Shown: positions 12,859 to 24,756 of the stretch, one piece after another
How positions within the stretch are numbered: the first letter of the stretch is position 1
Layout: the number at the start of each line of letters is the position of its first letter
DNA from: Hormiphora californensis
Taxonomy: Eukaryota; Ctenophora; Tentaculata; Cydippida; Pleurobrachiidae
Assembly: GCA_020137815.1 (NCBI GenBank)
Contig: CM035354.1
Coordinates: forward strand, 3,569,342-3,633,341
Length of the DNA stretch: 64,000 bases
Direction: 5' to 3'
Program-made: the position numbers and the translations under genes
Notes under the pieces: generated by a model
What the model saw: the letters and a program-made list of their open reading frames with translations, nothing else
Databases searched by the model: none
Told to the model about the DNA's origin: nothing

Positions 12859-14684
12859 AACAAGAAGCAGCTTGTGTCACCCTAACAACCATTGTCATTG
12901 GTCATCAAGAGTATGAATTGCAAAGTATAGCTCAAAGCTCATTTAAGATTTTCCAGGACCTGGTTCCAGGAGGCAAGTACCCCGTCCACGTCCAGGCCTT
13001 CGTAGTTATAGGGTACGTGCCTTAAATGTAGGGCACGTACTAAGAGACAACAATATTGCAACTATGTTTCAAGGGGGAGGAGGTTGTAGTAACTGAACTC
13101 CAAGGGGGAGGGGGTGGATACAGTAGTAAGCTCCAAGGTTTGACAGGCAATAAGAGAGTGCATGTGTGTGTAACATACCCCACACACACGCGTAGTACAG
13201 AATTGGTTAGATCTCAGAGATCTGTCATGTGTAATTTCGGAGTACGTGTGTGCAGTACACAGAGCTAGTGTCAACTAGTGCAGTATCATCATCATGAGAG
13301 GAAACTGGGCTACTGACCTGCAGCAGACCAGTACACTGATCATCAAATGATCATCTTTTCTCCCTCTCTCTCACTCTCTCTCAATCTATCTCTCTCCTCT
13401 CTCCCTCTCTCTCTTTATCTCTCCTCTCTCTCTCTCTTTCTACCCTGGCCTCTCTAAGTTGTTTGCATAAATTTTAGCTACTACATGTTTAAATTTAATA
13501 GGAAATTGTAACTCCAAAGAAAGCTCACAAAGTTCAAGGAGAGCTCTCCGTGCTGCATAGAGAGAGGGCTGCTGCTTCACAGGAAGATTTCACTGGAAGA
13601 TTTGTGCAGGGTTAAATGATGACGAGCTGCTGCACAGATCGGGAGAAGTTGTTGTGTGAGTGTGTTTATAATTATAGGCTAATGGTGAGCGTGCGGTAGT
13701 TAACCGATTTATATCTCCTTTGCTATTTGCCGCTCTTGCTTCAAATCATAAATATCATGATTTAACATGCACATAACTCAGAGAAATGTATTTGTGGGCT
13801 AGGTTAAAGTAGGCAGCAATTGAGGGGAGTAGCAAGTGAGCTGTGGTCCACGTCTAGAGGGATTGGACCCTGCAATGACAGGTGTCAATGAAATAATATG
13901 CATATGCTGACACTACTAATGCATGGGGCTATTATAATCCGTGCAAATTCTGGACAAGTACAGGAAGTTACAAACTATGCGGGAGGATAAGGAGCAGCCA
14001 GCATCCTCTCTCTATCCCCCCGGCCCCCTCTCTCTCTCTCCCTCTCTGAGGGACAAGTGTGAAGGATGTGTAGAGATCGGGTGTAAAGTGGTATTAGGAA
14101 CCTAGCAGTTGGTCTGAACGAGAGAGAATGAGAGAGAAAGAGAGAGAGAGAGAGAGGAGGAGAGAAGAGGAGATAAGGGAGAAATGAGAGAGTGGTGAGA
14201 TGAGATAGAAGATAGAAGAAATTCAGCGGGCATGGGGTCAGGGGAAAATGAGAGAAATGAGGAGAGAAAGGCCAGAATACAAATCATAAAAGGGGAAGGA
14301 CTCGCTAATTATAATATATAAGATAATAAAATAGACATGGAGAGTAACACAATCAGTAGGGAGTATAAACAGCCAAGGAAAAGGAGAGAATGGTCGAATA
14401 TAGAATATGAGGAAAGCGAGAGAGAGAAAAGCGGAAAAAAGGAGATGATTAAAGACGATAGAGAAGAGATAGAAAGCGGCTAAAAAAAGTTCTCTTCTAG
14501 CTAGTATCGCTCTTCCCTGATAAGGGGTCTCATTCGCTCTTTCCCTTCCGGTCATCCCCTTCCCTCCTTCTCGTCCCTGGTTCTCTAATTCCCGCCCCGC
14601 TTGCTCTCCTCTCTCCTCACATGCCAAGTCAAATTTACCCCCCCCCCTTCCCGTCCCCTTCCCTCTTTCATAATGAGTTCCCTG

Positions 14685-14784
14685 NNNNNNNNNNNNNNNN
14701 NNNNNNNNNNNNNNNNNNNNNNNNNNNNNNNNNNNNNNNNNNNNNNNNNNNNNNNNNNNNNNNNNNNNNNNNNNNNNNNNNNNN
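14685..14784. other. Assembly gap (100 N)
   Basis: Exactly 100 N, the usual placeholder for a gap of unknown size, inside GA/TC-rich sequence. Confidence 0.99.
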
Positions 14785-14908
14785 AGGAATGAGAGAGGAA
14801 GAGGAGAAAAGAAATATGAGTGAGGAGATTGATAGATGAGAATGAGAAGAGAGATGAGACAAAAGAGGAGAAAAGAGGATAGGGGAGAAAGGAGAGAGAA
14901 GCAGAAAA

Positions 14909-14909
<1 letters not shown>

Positions 14910-14970
<61 letters not shown>

Positions 14971-14974
14971 AGAG

Positions 14975-15007
<33 letters not shown>
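14910..15007. repeat. (GA)n microsatellite
   Basis: Two long GA runs separated by AGATCAGAGATCAG. Confidence 0.95.
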
Positions 15008-15009
<2 letters not shown>

Positions 15010-15567
15010 AGAGCGGGGTGATTCACTCACCATGAGTGGCAAGATTCATGGTACATACTAAGCACTAAGCAAGTACAATGTATATATATACTGAGTAGAT
15101 AGCGAGTCCCTGGCCCACTAATCAGTAATTAGTAATTATAATGTCTCTCGGATTTCGAAACTATTCTTACACTTATATATTTTAACATGATAGATTGGTA
15201 TGACTTACTTGATTTAAGGCCAGTTTTGATGGTGATATCCAAGTCGTTGATCTCCACAAGTCCCGATTTCTCATTCAATCTAAAGCCTCCTCTCGATTAT
15301 CATATACCCCCCATCCAGATCTTGAAGAAGGACATTCGGCCACAAAGGGATTACTTATGAGCCGGTTTCCACGTTAGAAGTTCATATCCCACAAGATCTT
15401 CGTGCTAGCTGGCTAGATATCCCAAAAGTTTCAACGGATGATATCGCTAAGGCGGGTGACACACTGAAGTTGGGCGCACCTGCGAAACTTCGAACTTCAG
15501 TGTGTGTCGCGAGGTTGAGAGTTGAACGCGCGCGACCAATGTCAGTGTGTCTCCCCCCTATGACCAG

Positions 15568-15620
15568 GGAACTTCCTGGAACACCACAGGAACTTCCTGG
15601 AACACCACAGGAACTTCCTG
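15568..15620. repeat. 21-bp tandem repeat
   Basis: GGAACTTCCTGGAACACCAC-type unit present two and a half times. Each unit contains the palindrome GGAACTTCC. Confidence 0.9.
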
Positions 15621-15724
15621 CGTTGAACTGTCTCCGAGGCTTGAAATCTTTAACTCTGTCTCCAATCCAGGTGCCGAGATTTACAAAGTTCGGTGGGTGT
15701 AAGACTTAGCCGGTAAGTTTTTCA

Positions 15725-16350
15725 TCATTTCACCAAGGCAAGATCATCCGCAACAATTGTAGAGCAGAATAATGCTAACACATTACAACGAAAACGAATT
15801 TTCAAGCTAAAAAAATTGACCGGCACTGTCAACTGTGGTACTCGTTGGATATACCTTGGCGCGGATGGGTCAATGGTCTGCAGATAGGTAACTGGGTCTA
15901 GTATTTTCATGGGTGAGTTATTTGTGGTGGGTGTGTTGCTGACGGTGCCTGGTGGTGTTAGTGCACAAAATGGTGTTGTTTATTTGTGGTGACGGTGGTA
16001 GTTGGAAGCTGTATGGTGGTAGTAATGAGAAGCAGAAGTCTGTGACGGTGAAATTGTGCAACACACTGCACGGCATGGAAGCCACGCTGTGTTGATTGTG
16101 CAGACCTAGGTTGCATTTGGTGACGATGGTAGCTGTGTTGTGACATCATGACAGCAAGGTTGAGTGTAGTACAGCTCTTAGGTGAGACAAGGATTTGATT
16201 CCTCACCTGACGTAGTGTTCCGTTCTTCTTCTCCTGTTGAAGAGTCCTCCAATAGTGTTGGCGGGTGTGACGGACTCTGTTATAGAGCTCTCCAACAAAG
16301 CGGGATATATCAAACCCATAGTCATACCGAGCCATGGTGGCCGGCCCTCA
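15725..16350 (-). CDS. Possible small two-exon protein, unknown
   Basis: Minus strand. Acceptor CTTTCCTCCCAG ends at 16351. The exon 16350-16207 starts with a 15-nt leader, then GCCACCATGG (Kozak-like) with ATG at 16335, and reads 43 codons (starting MARYDYGFDISRF) to the donor GTGAGG. A phase-compatible acceptor CTATCTGCAG precedes 15877. The frame 15877-15725 then gives about 50 codons (opening TIDPSAPRYIQRVP) and a stop. The predicted product is about 93 residues with a basic, aromatic N-terminal half. I do not recognise it. The second exon could end earlier at another donor, so the C-terminus is unsure. Confidence 0.35.
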
Positions 16351-16450
16351 GCTGGGAGGAAAGAGGGGGTCAGAATGGGGCACAGTGTTGAGGGTGTTGA
16401 CTATTTGGTTCTCAGCTGGGAGGAAAGAAGGGGTCAGACTGGGGCGGTGT
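16351..16450 (-). repeat. Tandem duplication of a 3' splice site
   Basis: Seen on the minus strand: the block ending in CTTTCCTCCCAG followed by CTGAG occurs twice, about 66 bp apart, with the GGTCAGA context also repeated. The downstream copy is the acceptor of the putative exon at 16350. Confidence 0.7.
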
Positions 16451-17429
16451 TGACTGGGGTTAGATATCATTGGTAGATAAGAGATATATAGATGTCGTAG
16501 TGGATATGGGGGGAAAACGTGCAGAAAACGGTCTACAGAACTGTCTATAGACGTAGGGAGGTATACCTCCCTATATGTACATCAGACCATCTTATAAAAT
16601 GAAAGAAGTCCTGAACTACCACAAGAATGAAAACTTAACCGCCAGAACCACAATACTTGAAATTATGAACATTTTGCAATCTAAAGTAGATGATTTTATG
16701 AATCATTGCACTATTATATCAAAGACATGAAGATTTCGTATACTTTATGATAATGGTTTTGACAGCTGAACGAGTAGATCGACCATTCTAAAGAGCTAAG
16801 CAGAATACTATTTAGCAAGAGGACCTACATTTTTACTACTAATGACTCTCTTTACTCTTATTTTAATGGACCCAATCTAGATTCATTTCCTACATACTAT
16901 TGCTGTACAAGTACTACTGAAATACTGGCAGTGCTTAATAACAACAACCCATTACTGCAGACTTCTTCAATATTTAATGCTATAGTCCACGGAAAATGAA
17001 TAAGGCGGACCGTTTAAATGCGTGTTACCGGTTCAGGGACATAGCAAGTAGGAAAAGTACGTTGCGCATGATTTTGCCATTGTGTGCGGCAATACTGGTT
17101 TTGGGCCGTGAACCACATAGGGCGGTCTGAATGTGCAAGGACACCACAGCCCGGACAGTCTTTGGCGGACCTCGATCCGCCGAAGTTATTTTCCACGAAG
17201 TATAGTTCTGCAGTATTGGGTTTAAACGATGAAACAACTTTACATTATATCAACATACCACTATGGCCTATGAATTGTAGCAACACGAACCAGTATAGGC
17301 TACAAACAACTAAACAGTAAATGAGGCCAGGCTCGATAATAGATCGTGTAATACATGTCGGAAAACACATCGATAAGCGTTTTCTCCATCTCTGGAAATC
17401 GATAGGAGAGAGCGAGCGAGCGATAGAGG

Positions 17430-17468
<39 letters not shown>

Positions 17469-17783
17469 TTGCCAGATGTTTGTGCTTATATTGCTTAATT
17501 AGACCGTTTTTCCTTGAATCGGACCTGAAATATCGCCACTCGCCAGAGGATCGATAGGAGAAGATCTGGAAGATGATGGTAGAAAACTATATTTGCATCC
17601 CTCAACTATTTAGCAGGCAACCACAAAGATAATATCGGGAAGTTAGAGACCAAGTAACGAGATCGGGAAGTTAGAGACCATGTAACGAGATTGGGAAGAC
17701 CGGAAAGCAGTCGCTTGATATGTATGGTACTTAAAAAATGGCCAAGATCAACGGAGACACTCTTTTTCTTAGAGAGACTAGGA

Positions 17784-17911
<128 letters not shown>

Positions 17912-18263
17912 TCAGAGAGGGAGTGAGAGAAGAAGGATCTAAATATGACATAAATTGAATACAGTTAGAGAAAATACAGTGGGAAAAAGGAAAGTAGAGA
18001 GTACTTAGAAGGCTGGAATTGGGTAATGGGTCCCTCTATTTCTCAACGATCCTTTTCTCCTCTCTCCCTCTCTCTTTCTCTATCTCTCTCTCTCCCTCTC
18101 TCTTTCTCTATCTCTCTCTATCTCCTCTCTTTTTCCCTCTCTCTTTCTCTCTATCTCTCTCTCTTTCACTCTCTCCCGATCTGTTGTATACCGTACAGTA
18201 TAGTTTCTAAACCCCCATGGTTCTCATTACTTCTGCCGATAACCCAACGATGAGTTACTCTCC

Positions 18264-18436
18264 GCCGTCACATACAAATCGCTCTATCTTTCTATCCCTA
18301 TATCCCTCTCTCATACAAATCGCTCTATCTTTCTATCCCTATATCCCTCTCTCGCACAAATCACTCTATCTTTCTATCTCTACCTCTCTCTCCCATACAA
18401 ATCGCTCTATCTTTCTATCTCTACCTCCCTCTCCCA
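18264..18436. repeat. Tandem repeat of about 42-44 bp
   Basis: A unit containing ACAAATCGCTCTATCTTTC and a CTCTCTC stretch occurs four times with small differences. Confidence 0.85.
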
Positions 18437-19387
18437 TCAGCCATCTATCTCACTGTCATTAGAAATAGGAACCCACCAAAGAATGGTGTCACCAACGATT
18501 GATGGAGAAGGGAGAAAGAGATAGATGGAGAGAGGGAGGAGGGAAAGAGAGAGACAGAGCGAGAGAGAGGGAGATAGAGGGATTAAAGATACCACTATAG
18601 TTTCACAATGATCACTGATTGATCTATCAAGAGTCCAGTAAAAGTAATCCATTGAGCATACGTCATGAAGTATTGGTGATACAGTCACCCCACCACTAGA
18701 TCAGTCTTGCCTAGCTAGACTGTGTTTTGTGCGCCCCGCCCCCGAAACAAATATAAAGGGAGGGTTAGAACATAGCAATAAGCAATACCAGCCGTGTGAA
18801 GTGCAGCTAACGAAGCCTGCGAAACAATTAACATAAGAGGGGATGGCATCACTAACATGACGTATCAATACTCAATGAATTTTGACGCGTCATGAATGAT
18901 GATAATTGATATAGCAACATTCAACAAAGGATTGTGTGTCATACTGCATGACTGTAATGTCGCACACGCTGCGAGAATCGGCCGGTTCGGATCAGAAGGT
19001 AGTCTCTTGCGAGACAAAGGATTGTCAATTCAACTGTCACACAATACACCTTGCTCCTAGTTAAATGTGTAGTGGTACAAATTAAACACGGTTACAACAC
19101 TGTTCAGCACATGTGGCATGGGATCATTTGGAAATTATAAGGTAGCACACCAGCACCTGGTCGTATAATTATGGGATGGAATATTATAGGGGGTCTACAG
19201 CAAGAAGGGCAATATGGGTGGCAACTGGCAGACAAGGATCGATCATTACAACCTGGTTATAGGGGGATGAAAATAGTTCACGACCCATGGAGGGTGTTTT
19301 TATAAGAGGCACCTGGTGTGACTTGTTATATTTTCTAGAGAGGGTGGAGCAAAGCAATGTTTGACAGGATAGCTGCAATGTCAAATT

Positions 19388-19425
19388 CTCCTCTATCTCT
19401 CTATCTCTCTATCTATCTTTCTATC

Positions 19426-19501
<76 letters not shown>

Positions 19502-19502
19502 C
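19388..19502. repeat. (CTAT)n/(CT)n microsatellite
   Basis: CTCTCTAT-type repeats leading into about 30 uninterrupted CT units. Confidence 0.95.
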
Positions 19503-21537
19503 CTGCCTCTATCCTGTCACTAATTCAAGCGTTACTTTTTCTAACAACATGATGTTAGTCGTACCCCAGCCTCGTGTTGTCTTAATTTGGAAAAATACTC
19601 CGTTTTTTAGATCACACCTGGTGTACACAAGATATTTTAGCCATAATTCCACCTCACTCGTATACCCAACTAAAGCACACATGGTAAAGAAATAAAACTA
19701 CCCTCTCTATCTCTCTATCTCTCTCTTTCTCTCTCCCCCCTCTATCTCTTATTTTACCTGCGTAGGAAGAAGCGAAGGGTTGTTCACAACTAGAAATGTT
19801 CCGAGAGGTAGCAACTGGCCCTGAAAGAAATATTCGTCAAAGAAAGCAAAACGGGACAAAGAAAACGAGAGAGTGAGTAAGGCACAGAATGACTTTGAAC
19901 CACGGCAATAATTCCAAGAGGGCTGAACTGAACTTGAGTTACAATTATTAGAACATCAAGTATCATGTAGTACAAACTTGTGGCTCACACCACGCTCTGT
20001 GTTAGTTACGAAATAACGCGCTGGCAAGGGAGGGTTAACTTCGTAACCAAGCTCTGTGAGGGCTCGGTAGACTAGTTACAAACTAGTAACCGGACGGTTT
20101 GTCCAAACTGGTTCGAACGGTTCGGTTCAGACAATCAGACCGGTTTGGACTAACCGTCAGGTTCCTATTACAAACCTCTAAATATTTAACGGCTCCCCTT
20201 CTCCCTCTTCGTCTACTGGCAGCAGGCAAGGGCAATGGCATTCTAAAGTAGCTGGTGCATGGAAACAATAAAAGTACCGATGTGAACACGGAGAGAGATG
20301 GAGAGATGGATATAGGGATAGAAAGATAGTGAGAGAGGGAGAGAGATATTAGATATAGAGAGGGAGAGAGAGAGAGAGAAAGGGAGATATAGAGATAGAG
20401 AGTGAGGGAGAGATTGAGAGAAAGAGAGAGGGGGATTAAAGGAAATGCAATGCTTTATTGTTTCATTGAAACTGCAGGGCAACTTAGGAGAGAGTCAGAG
20501 AGATTAAAAAGAAGAGAGAGATAGAGTCAGAGAGATTAAAAAGGAGAGAGGGATAGAGAGTTAGAGAGATTAAAGAAGAGAGAGAGAGGGATAGAGTCAG
20601 AGAGGCGAAAAGACAGTGGTTGATTGGGATTGTCCAGCAAATAATAAACTGAATTAAAATGCCCATAATTCATAATCGACGATTATATTAGTTAAGATGC
20701 ACATGCATAATATTATATTATTCATCGATTATGGTTAAAAATAAAACGATTGAGCAATAGGTATGTGGGTAAATAAAGCAAGGATTCGGAAAGATTGTGA
20801 ATTTGAATCGAGAAATCATTTAGAACCAGTACACAACAAAATATTTAGGCTCGTTAACCGTCCACGGGCTCCAGTTAATTCAGGAGAATAGTAGTCACAT
20901 CTTCAGACTGCAATCTCTGAAATATAGAGTAGTTATAGCATTTCAAGACAATCACACAAAAATCTGGATCCGGATAATATGGAGTTTACCACAAGCACTA
21001 AGAAAATCAACCGGATGAAACAGTTCATCAGTTCGATAAATGTTGATATATGGTCTAAAACCGTCTCAAATTGCCAAAATTGCCCTCAAAAACCCAAAAT
21101 GTTCCAGGGGATTCATCCCTTCACCCCCACCGGGGCTTGTAGCCCTTGGGCCCTGCTGTAACCCCTGACTCCGGTCACCCGGGACGACTCGCAACCGGAT
21201 CTAGTAATTAGTATGGATAAAGCCAGAAATCAGGATGCCGGACATCCGTTCCCAAGTTAGAATAGCGATTCAAAAATTCAAAGGCCTCCATTGCATTCTC
21301 TAAGTGACACACAGGTGACTTTGTAACTTTATAACAGGGGCAACTTGCAGAGCAACTTGGAACACGTGACAGAGTTGGCAAACGTTTGTTTGTTTGTTTG
21401 TTTGTCACTAAACCATGGGATACGCTCAGCAAACCTCCATACCAACCCGGGTATGTGGTAACTATGGCGCTGAGTCCCTTTCTCTCCCCTGGGAGAGAAA
21501 GAGACTCATGGTTTAAATTTCTGGAACATTCGAGAGG

Positions 21538-21700
21538 ATCTTGGTCCGTTAGGTAACGTTTTGCCTTTGAGGGGGTCTTGGTCGGGTAGGTAACATTTTG
21601 CCTTTGAGAGGGTCTTGGTCTTGAAAATAGGTAACGTTTTGCCTTTGAGAGGTTCTTGGTCGAGTAGGTAACGTTTTGCCTTTGAGAGGGTCTTGGTCTG
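21538..21700. repeat. Tandem repeat of about 36-44 bp
   Basis: The block GGTAACGTTTTGCCTTTGAG followed by a GGTCTTGGTC-like core is repeated four times. The ORF that reads through it on the minus strand is a by-product of the repeat. Confidence 0.85.
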
Positions 21701-22161
21701 GTTTGATGTTTATCGTATTTGTTGGTCTGTCTGGGGCACACTCTCAAGCTATGTCTTGTCTTACTCTTAATTATTGAATAGTCAATTACATTCACAATAT
21801 CAACTGTACACAATAAATGAACAAACAATACGGACAGGTGAACTTACGACCTTGATGAATGATTGGTACCGTGATGTTGTTGGTGATGAGATGAGAGGTG
21901 TAAACATTTCCAATGGTGACAACGAACGAAAACGATCAAACACAAACAATGGGTTGGGCAGATTGTAGCACCACTAGAGTGTAAAATGTTCTAGAAGACG
22001 ATTCGGATGAGATAGATAATAACATTTGTTAGTTGTTACACGCGATAAGCGACTTAGTGCACCAAAACACAAGGATTGTCTCTGTAGTGTGGTGTTTTGC
22101 AATGTCCGCTATATTGGGAGAGGTGGGTGGGGGAGGGCGGGTGGGGGTGGGGCGGGGGGTA

Positions 22162-22358
22162 ATATTGGACAAAAATGTAGCTGTAATTTAGTAATGAGAC
22201 CAGGCCAGGCCCGAGAGACAGTTCAGTGGTAACTGAGGGGTCATGTGTGATGGAAATGAGAACTAGAGGCAGATTTGAGTTGCATTTTATTGAGGAAAAT
22301 AGCCCTTTTTAGTGTCTGAGACAAGCAAAAGTGAAACGAAATGCAATGTAACGAACGA
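22162..22358. repeat. Direct duplication, copy 1
   Basis: About 196 bp beginning ATATTGGACAAAAATG and ending near GAAATGCAATGTAACGAAC. It is nearly identical to 22618-22812, a spacing of 456 bp. Confidence 0.9.
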
Positions 22359-22617
22359 GTAATGAATAGAATTCTGCTCTGTGACTTGTTAGTGCTCCTT
22401 TATCAAACACGCAATGGCAAAGTACAAAGTTTCCCAAATTTAATAATATGCGAAATTTCAAAGTTTTGGTCGATTTTGGCCAAAATTGCTGCCCTAAACT
22501 AACTATTGGACTGTGCGTTGCCGGGGAGACTGCTCGCTGGTGACTGAGAGATCATATGTTCTCGAATATTGGTATTTGAGGCGGATTTAAGTTGCATTTT
22601 AGTGTGGGGAAGAGCTC

Positions 22618-22812
22618 ATATTGGACAAAAATGTAGCTGTAATTTAGTACTGAGACCAGGCCAGGCCCGAGAGACAGTTCAGTGGTAACTGGGGGGTCAT
22701 GTGTGATGGAAATGAGAACTAGAGGCAGATTTGAGTTGCATTTTATTGAGGAAAATAGCCCTTTTTAGTGTCTGAGACAAGCAAAAGTGAAACGAAATGC
22801 AACGTAACGAAC
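22618..22812. repeat. Direct duplication, copy 2
   Basis: Second copy of the 22162-22358 block with only a few substitutions, implying a recent duplication. Confidence 0.9.
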
Positions 22813-23179
22813 CCTTGGCAAACGTTGCTGGCAGCGCGGGATAAGGCAGCGCTTTTCAAGTGACAGAGAAGAAGCTGGGACGAGAAGAAGCGTTTTGCCT
22901 TTTCAACTTTTTCCGATTTTCAACTGCTGCACTGTTCGTACGCGCATTTCATGATTCTGTAATGCGGCGAATCGCGCGAAATTTTATTATTTACGTTGCA
23001 TTCTAACGCGCGCCTTTTAATTTTAATTTCGGCGCACGTCCGCGTCGCGTATTTTTTATTTTCGTGTTCCTTTTTTTGAACCTTTTGGTGATCGTTAAAA
23101 AAGAACGCTTCAGCCTTCAGGAGACTCTGTGTACCTTGAAGATCTAGGGAAACAATTAAACTGATTCACTAGAACATGA

Positions 23180-24397
23180 ATGAAAGGCCTCAGCATTGTA
23201 AAGCAGATATCAGTATGTTCAGACGGTGTGGAATTCGTTTCATTTTCTCCAAACTCTCAACTTTTAGTGGGATGCGGTGAAACTGCTAAGCTTTATTCTT
23301 GTCAAGAGGTATGAAAATAGGTTGAATAATAAAAATAAGAGTAAAATTTAAAGGTTATTTACATTTCAGGAGTTAGTTGAAGTTGCCAGTTTTGAAGAGC
23401 ACTTGGGTGGAGTAAAGCATGGCGAATTTTCCGCTGATGGATCATTGTTTGCTACTTGTTCTAGTGATAAAACTGCTATCGTTTATTCCCTACACTCCCA
23501 ATCAGTGAGTTTCCTCAACCTTATTGGTCCTCTAGGTATAGCTTTATTGAGATTCTATAATATCTGAAACACATCCGCAGGTTTCACGTCGACTGGAGCA
23601 CCACAACTTTGGTGTGAGTTATGTGTTGTTTTCACCAGACAGCCAGATAGTCTGCACCTGCAGCTGGGACAATACAGCAGTACTGTGCCCTCTGTGGAGC
23701 GGTCAGGGAAATGTCACTCTATCAGGTCACAGGAACCCCATCACATGTGCAGACTTCAATGGGAAGAATCAACTAGCGACCTCAAGTTGGGATAAAACAA
23801 TTCGATTGTGGGATATTGAGAGGGGTGTGTCGTGTCCAATGACAGGTCATGGTGATGTGGTGTGGAGTGTGTCCTTTAACCCTACCTCCCCTCACATCCT
23901 GGCGTCAGTTAGTAGGGACCTAACTACAGCGATATGGGACACACGCATGGCGGGGAGGGTAGCTTGTTTGTCTGATGTTCCTGTTAATATGAATTGTGTG
24001 AGGTTCTCACCGGACGGAACTAAACTCGTATCAGGAGGAACTAACTCTACTCTGCTTCTCCGTGAGACATCAAACTTGGTAAGTAATACGTTGATGGTGA
24101 ACAGACGGGTCTTTTATTGCAGCAGAACGCAAGTTGGTATACTTATTACATTTAGTTCACATCATACAGATTCCTATCATTTTCTCTGAATTAACACTCT
24201 TCCCTCAGGGTCATGTAATGCGGCACACAAGTGGCCACAAGGGCCGTATCAGCAGTCTCTCCTTCACACCATGTTCTCGCTACATGGCATCCGCTGGTTC
24301 CGGAGGTTTCGTTAATGTCTGGGACACCTGCCAGCTCAATGATGACGTAGACAAACTGTCCAACTTGCTCAATTGTACGGCAGTCTTTGGAAAATAG
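23180..24397 (+). CDS. WD40-repeat protein
   Basis: Four exons join in phase 0: 23180-23308, 23370-23504, 23581-24078 and 24209-24397, giving 316 residues. Introns start GTATGA, GTGAGT and GTAAGT. Seven WD-like blades are visible: FSPNSQLLVGCGETAKLYS, FSADGSLFATCSSDKTAIVY, FSPDSQIVCTCSWDNTAV, then CADFNGKNQLATSSWDKTIRLWD, a VSFNPTSPH..ASVSRDLTTAIWD blade, VRFSPDGTKLVSGG, and LSFTPCSRYMASAG..GFVNVWD. Known: such single-propeller proteins are scaffolds for protein complexes. I cannot assign an orthologue. An overlapping ATG at 23176 is out of frame after 60 codons, so 23180 was chosen. The stop TAG at 24395-24397 forms part of the target duplication of a MITE. ZPR1 and GUF1 follow on the same strand. 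Confidence 0.85.
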
Positions 24398-24506
24398 CAG
24401 GAACCAACCGAATCAGGAAATACTGGTCCCTGATTGGCTGATACCCAGTCACGTGACCTAAATAACGATTTCTGATTGGTTGTTTACTTGTGTCGGTCGG
24501 TTCCTG
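24398..24506. mobile_element. 109-bp MITE, CAGGAACC family (copy at WD40 stop codon)
   Basis: Ends CAGGAACCAACCGAA and TGTCGGTCGGTTCCTG are near inverted repeats. It is flanked by the exact 8-bp duplication GAAAATAG (24390-24397 and 24507-24514). The left copy supplies the WD40 stop codon. An 8-bp duplication plus CAG ends suits the hAT superfamily (inference). Confidence 0.9.
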
Positions 24507-24756
24507 GAAAATAGATAGTTTTAGAAGAAGTGGTTTTGTTGCATGGGGTTGTTTTTTATTTGCACGTGTATTTCGATATAGTATGAGGATGACGTTTTGT
24601 TTTATCGATGTTGTTATGTAATGTGTTCACTTTATACATACACTATTATATTCATATTATATTGTGTGTTTCCTACCTGCCCTAATCAACTCTTTGCAGC
24701 GTCACTGTGATCAGCTCGTAATTCTAACTTTCTCTCGACCCCCAGTAGTTGCCGTC

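Larger units (their letters stand above)
10778..15724. other. Low-complexity intergenic region
   Basis: No supported gene. The region is dominated by (GA)n/(TC)n tracts, (CTAT)n at 10977-11009, GA-rich degenerate repeats (12176-12660), a perfect palindrome (12798-12858) and an assembly gap. Open frames here are products of the dinucleotide repeats. Confidence 0.6.
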
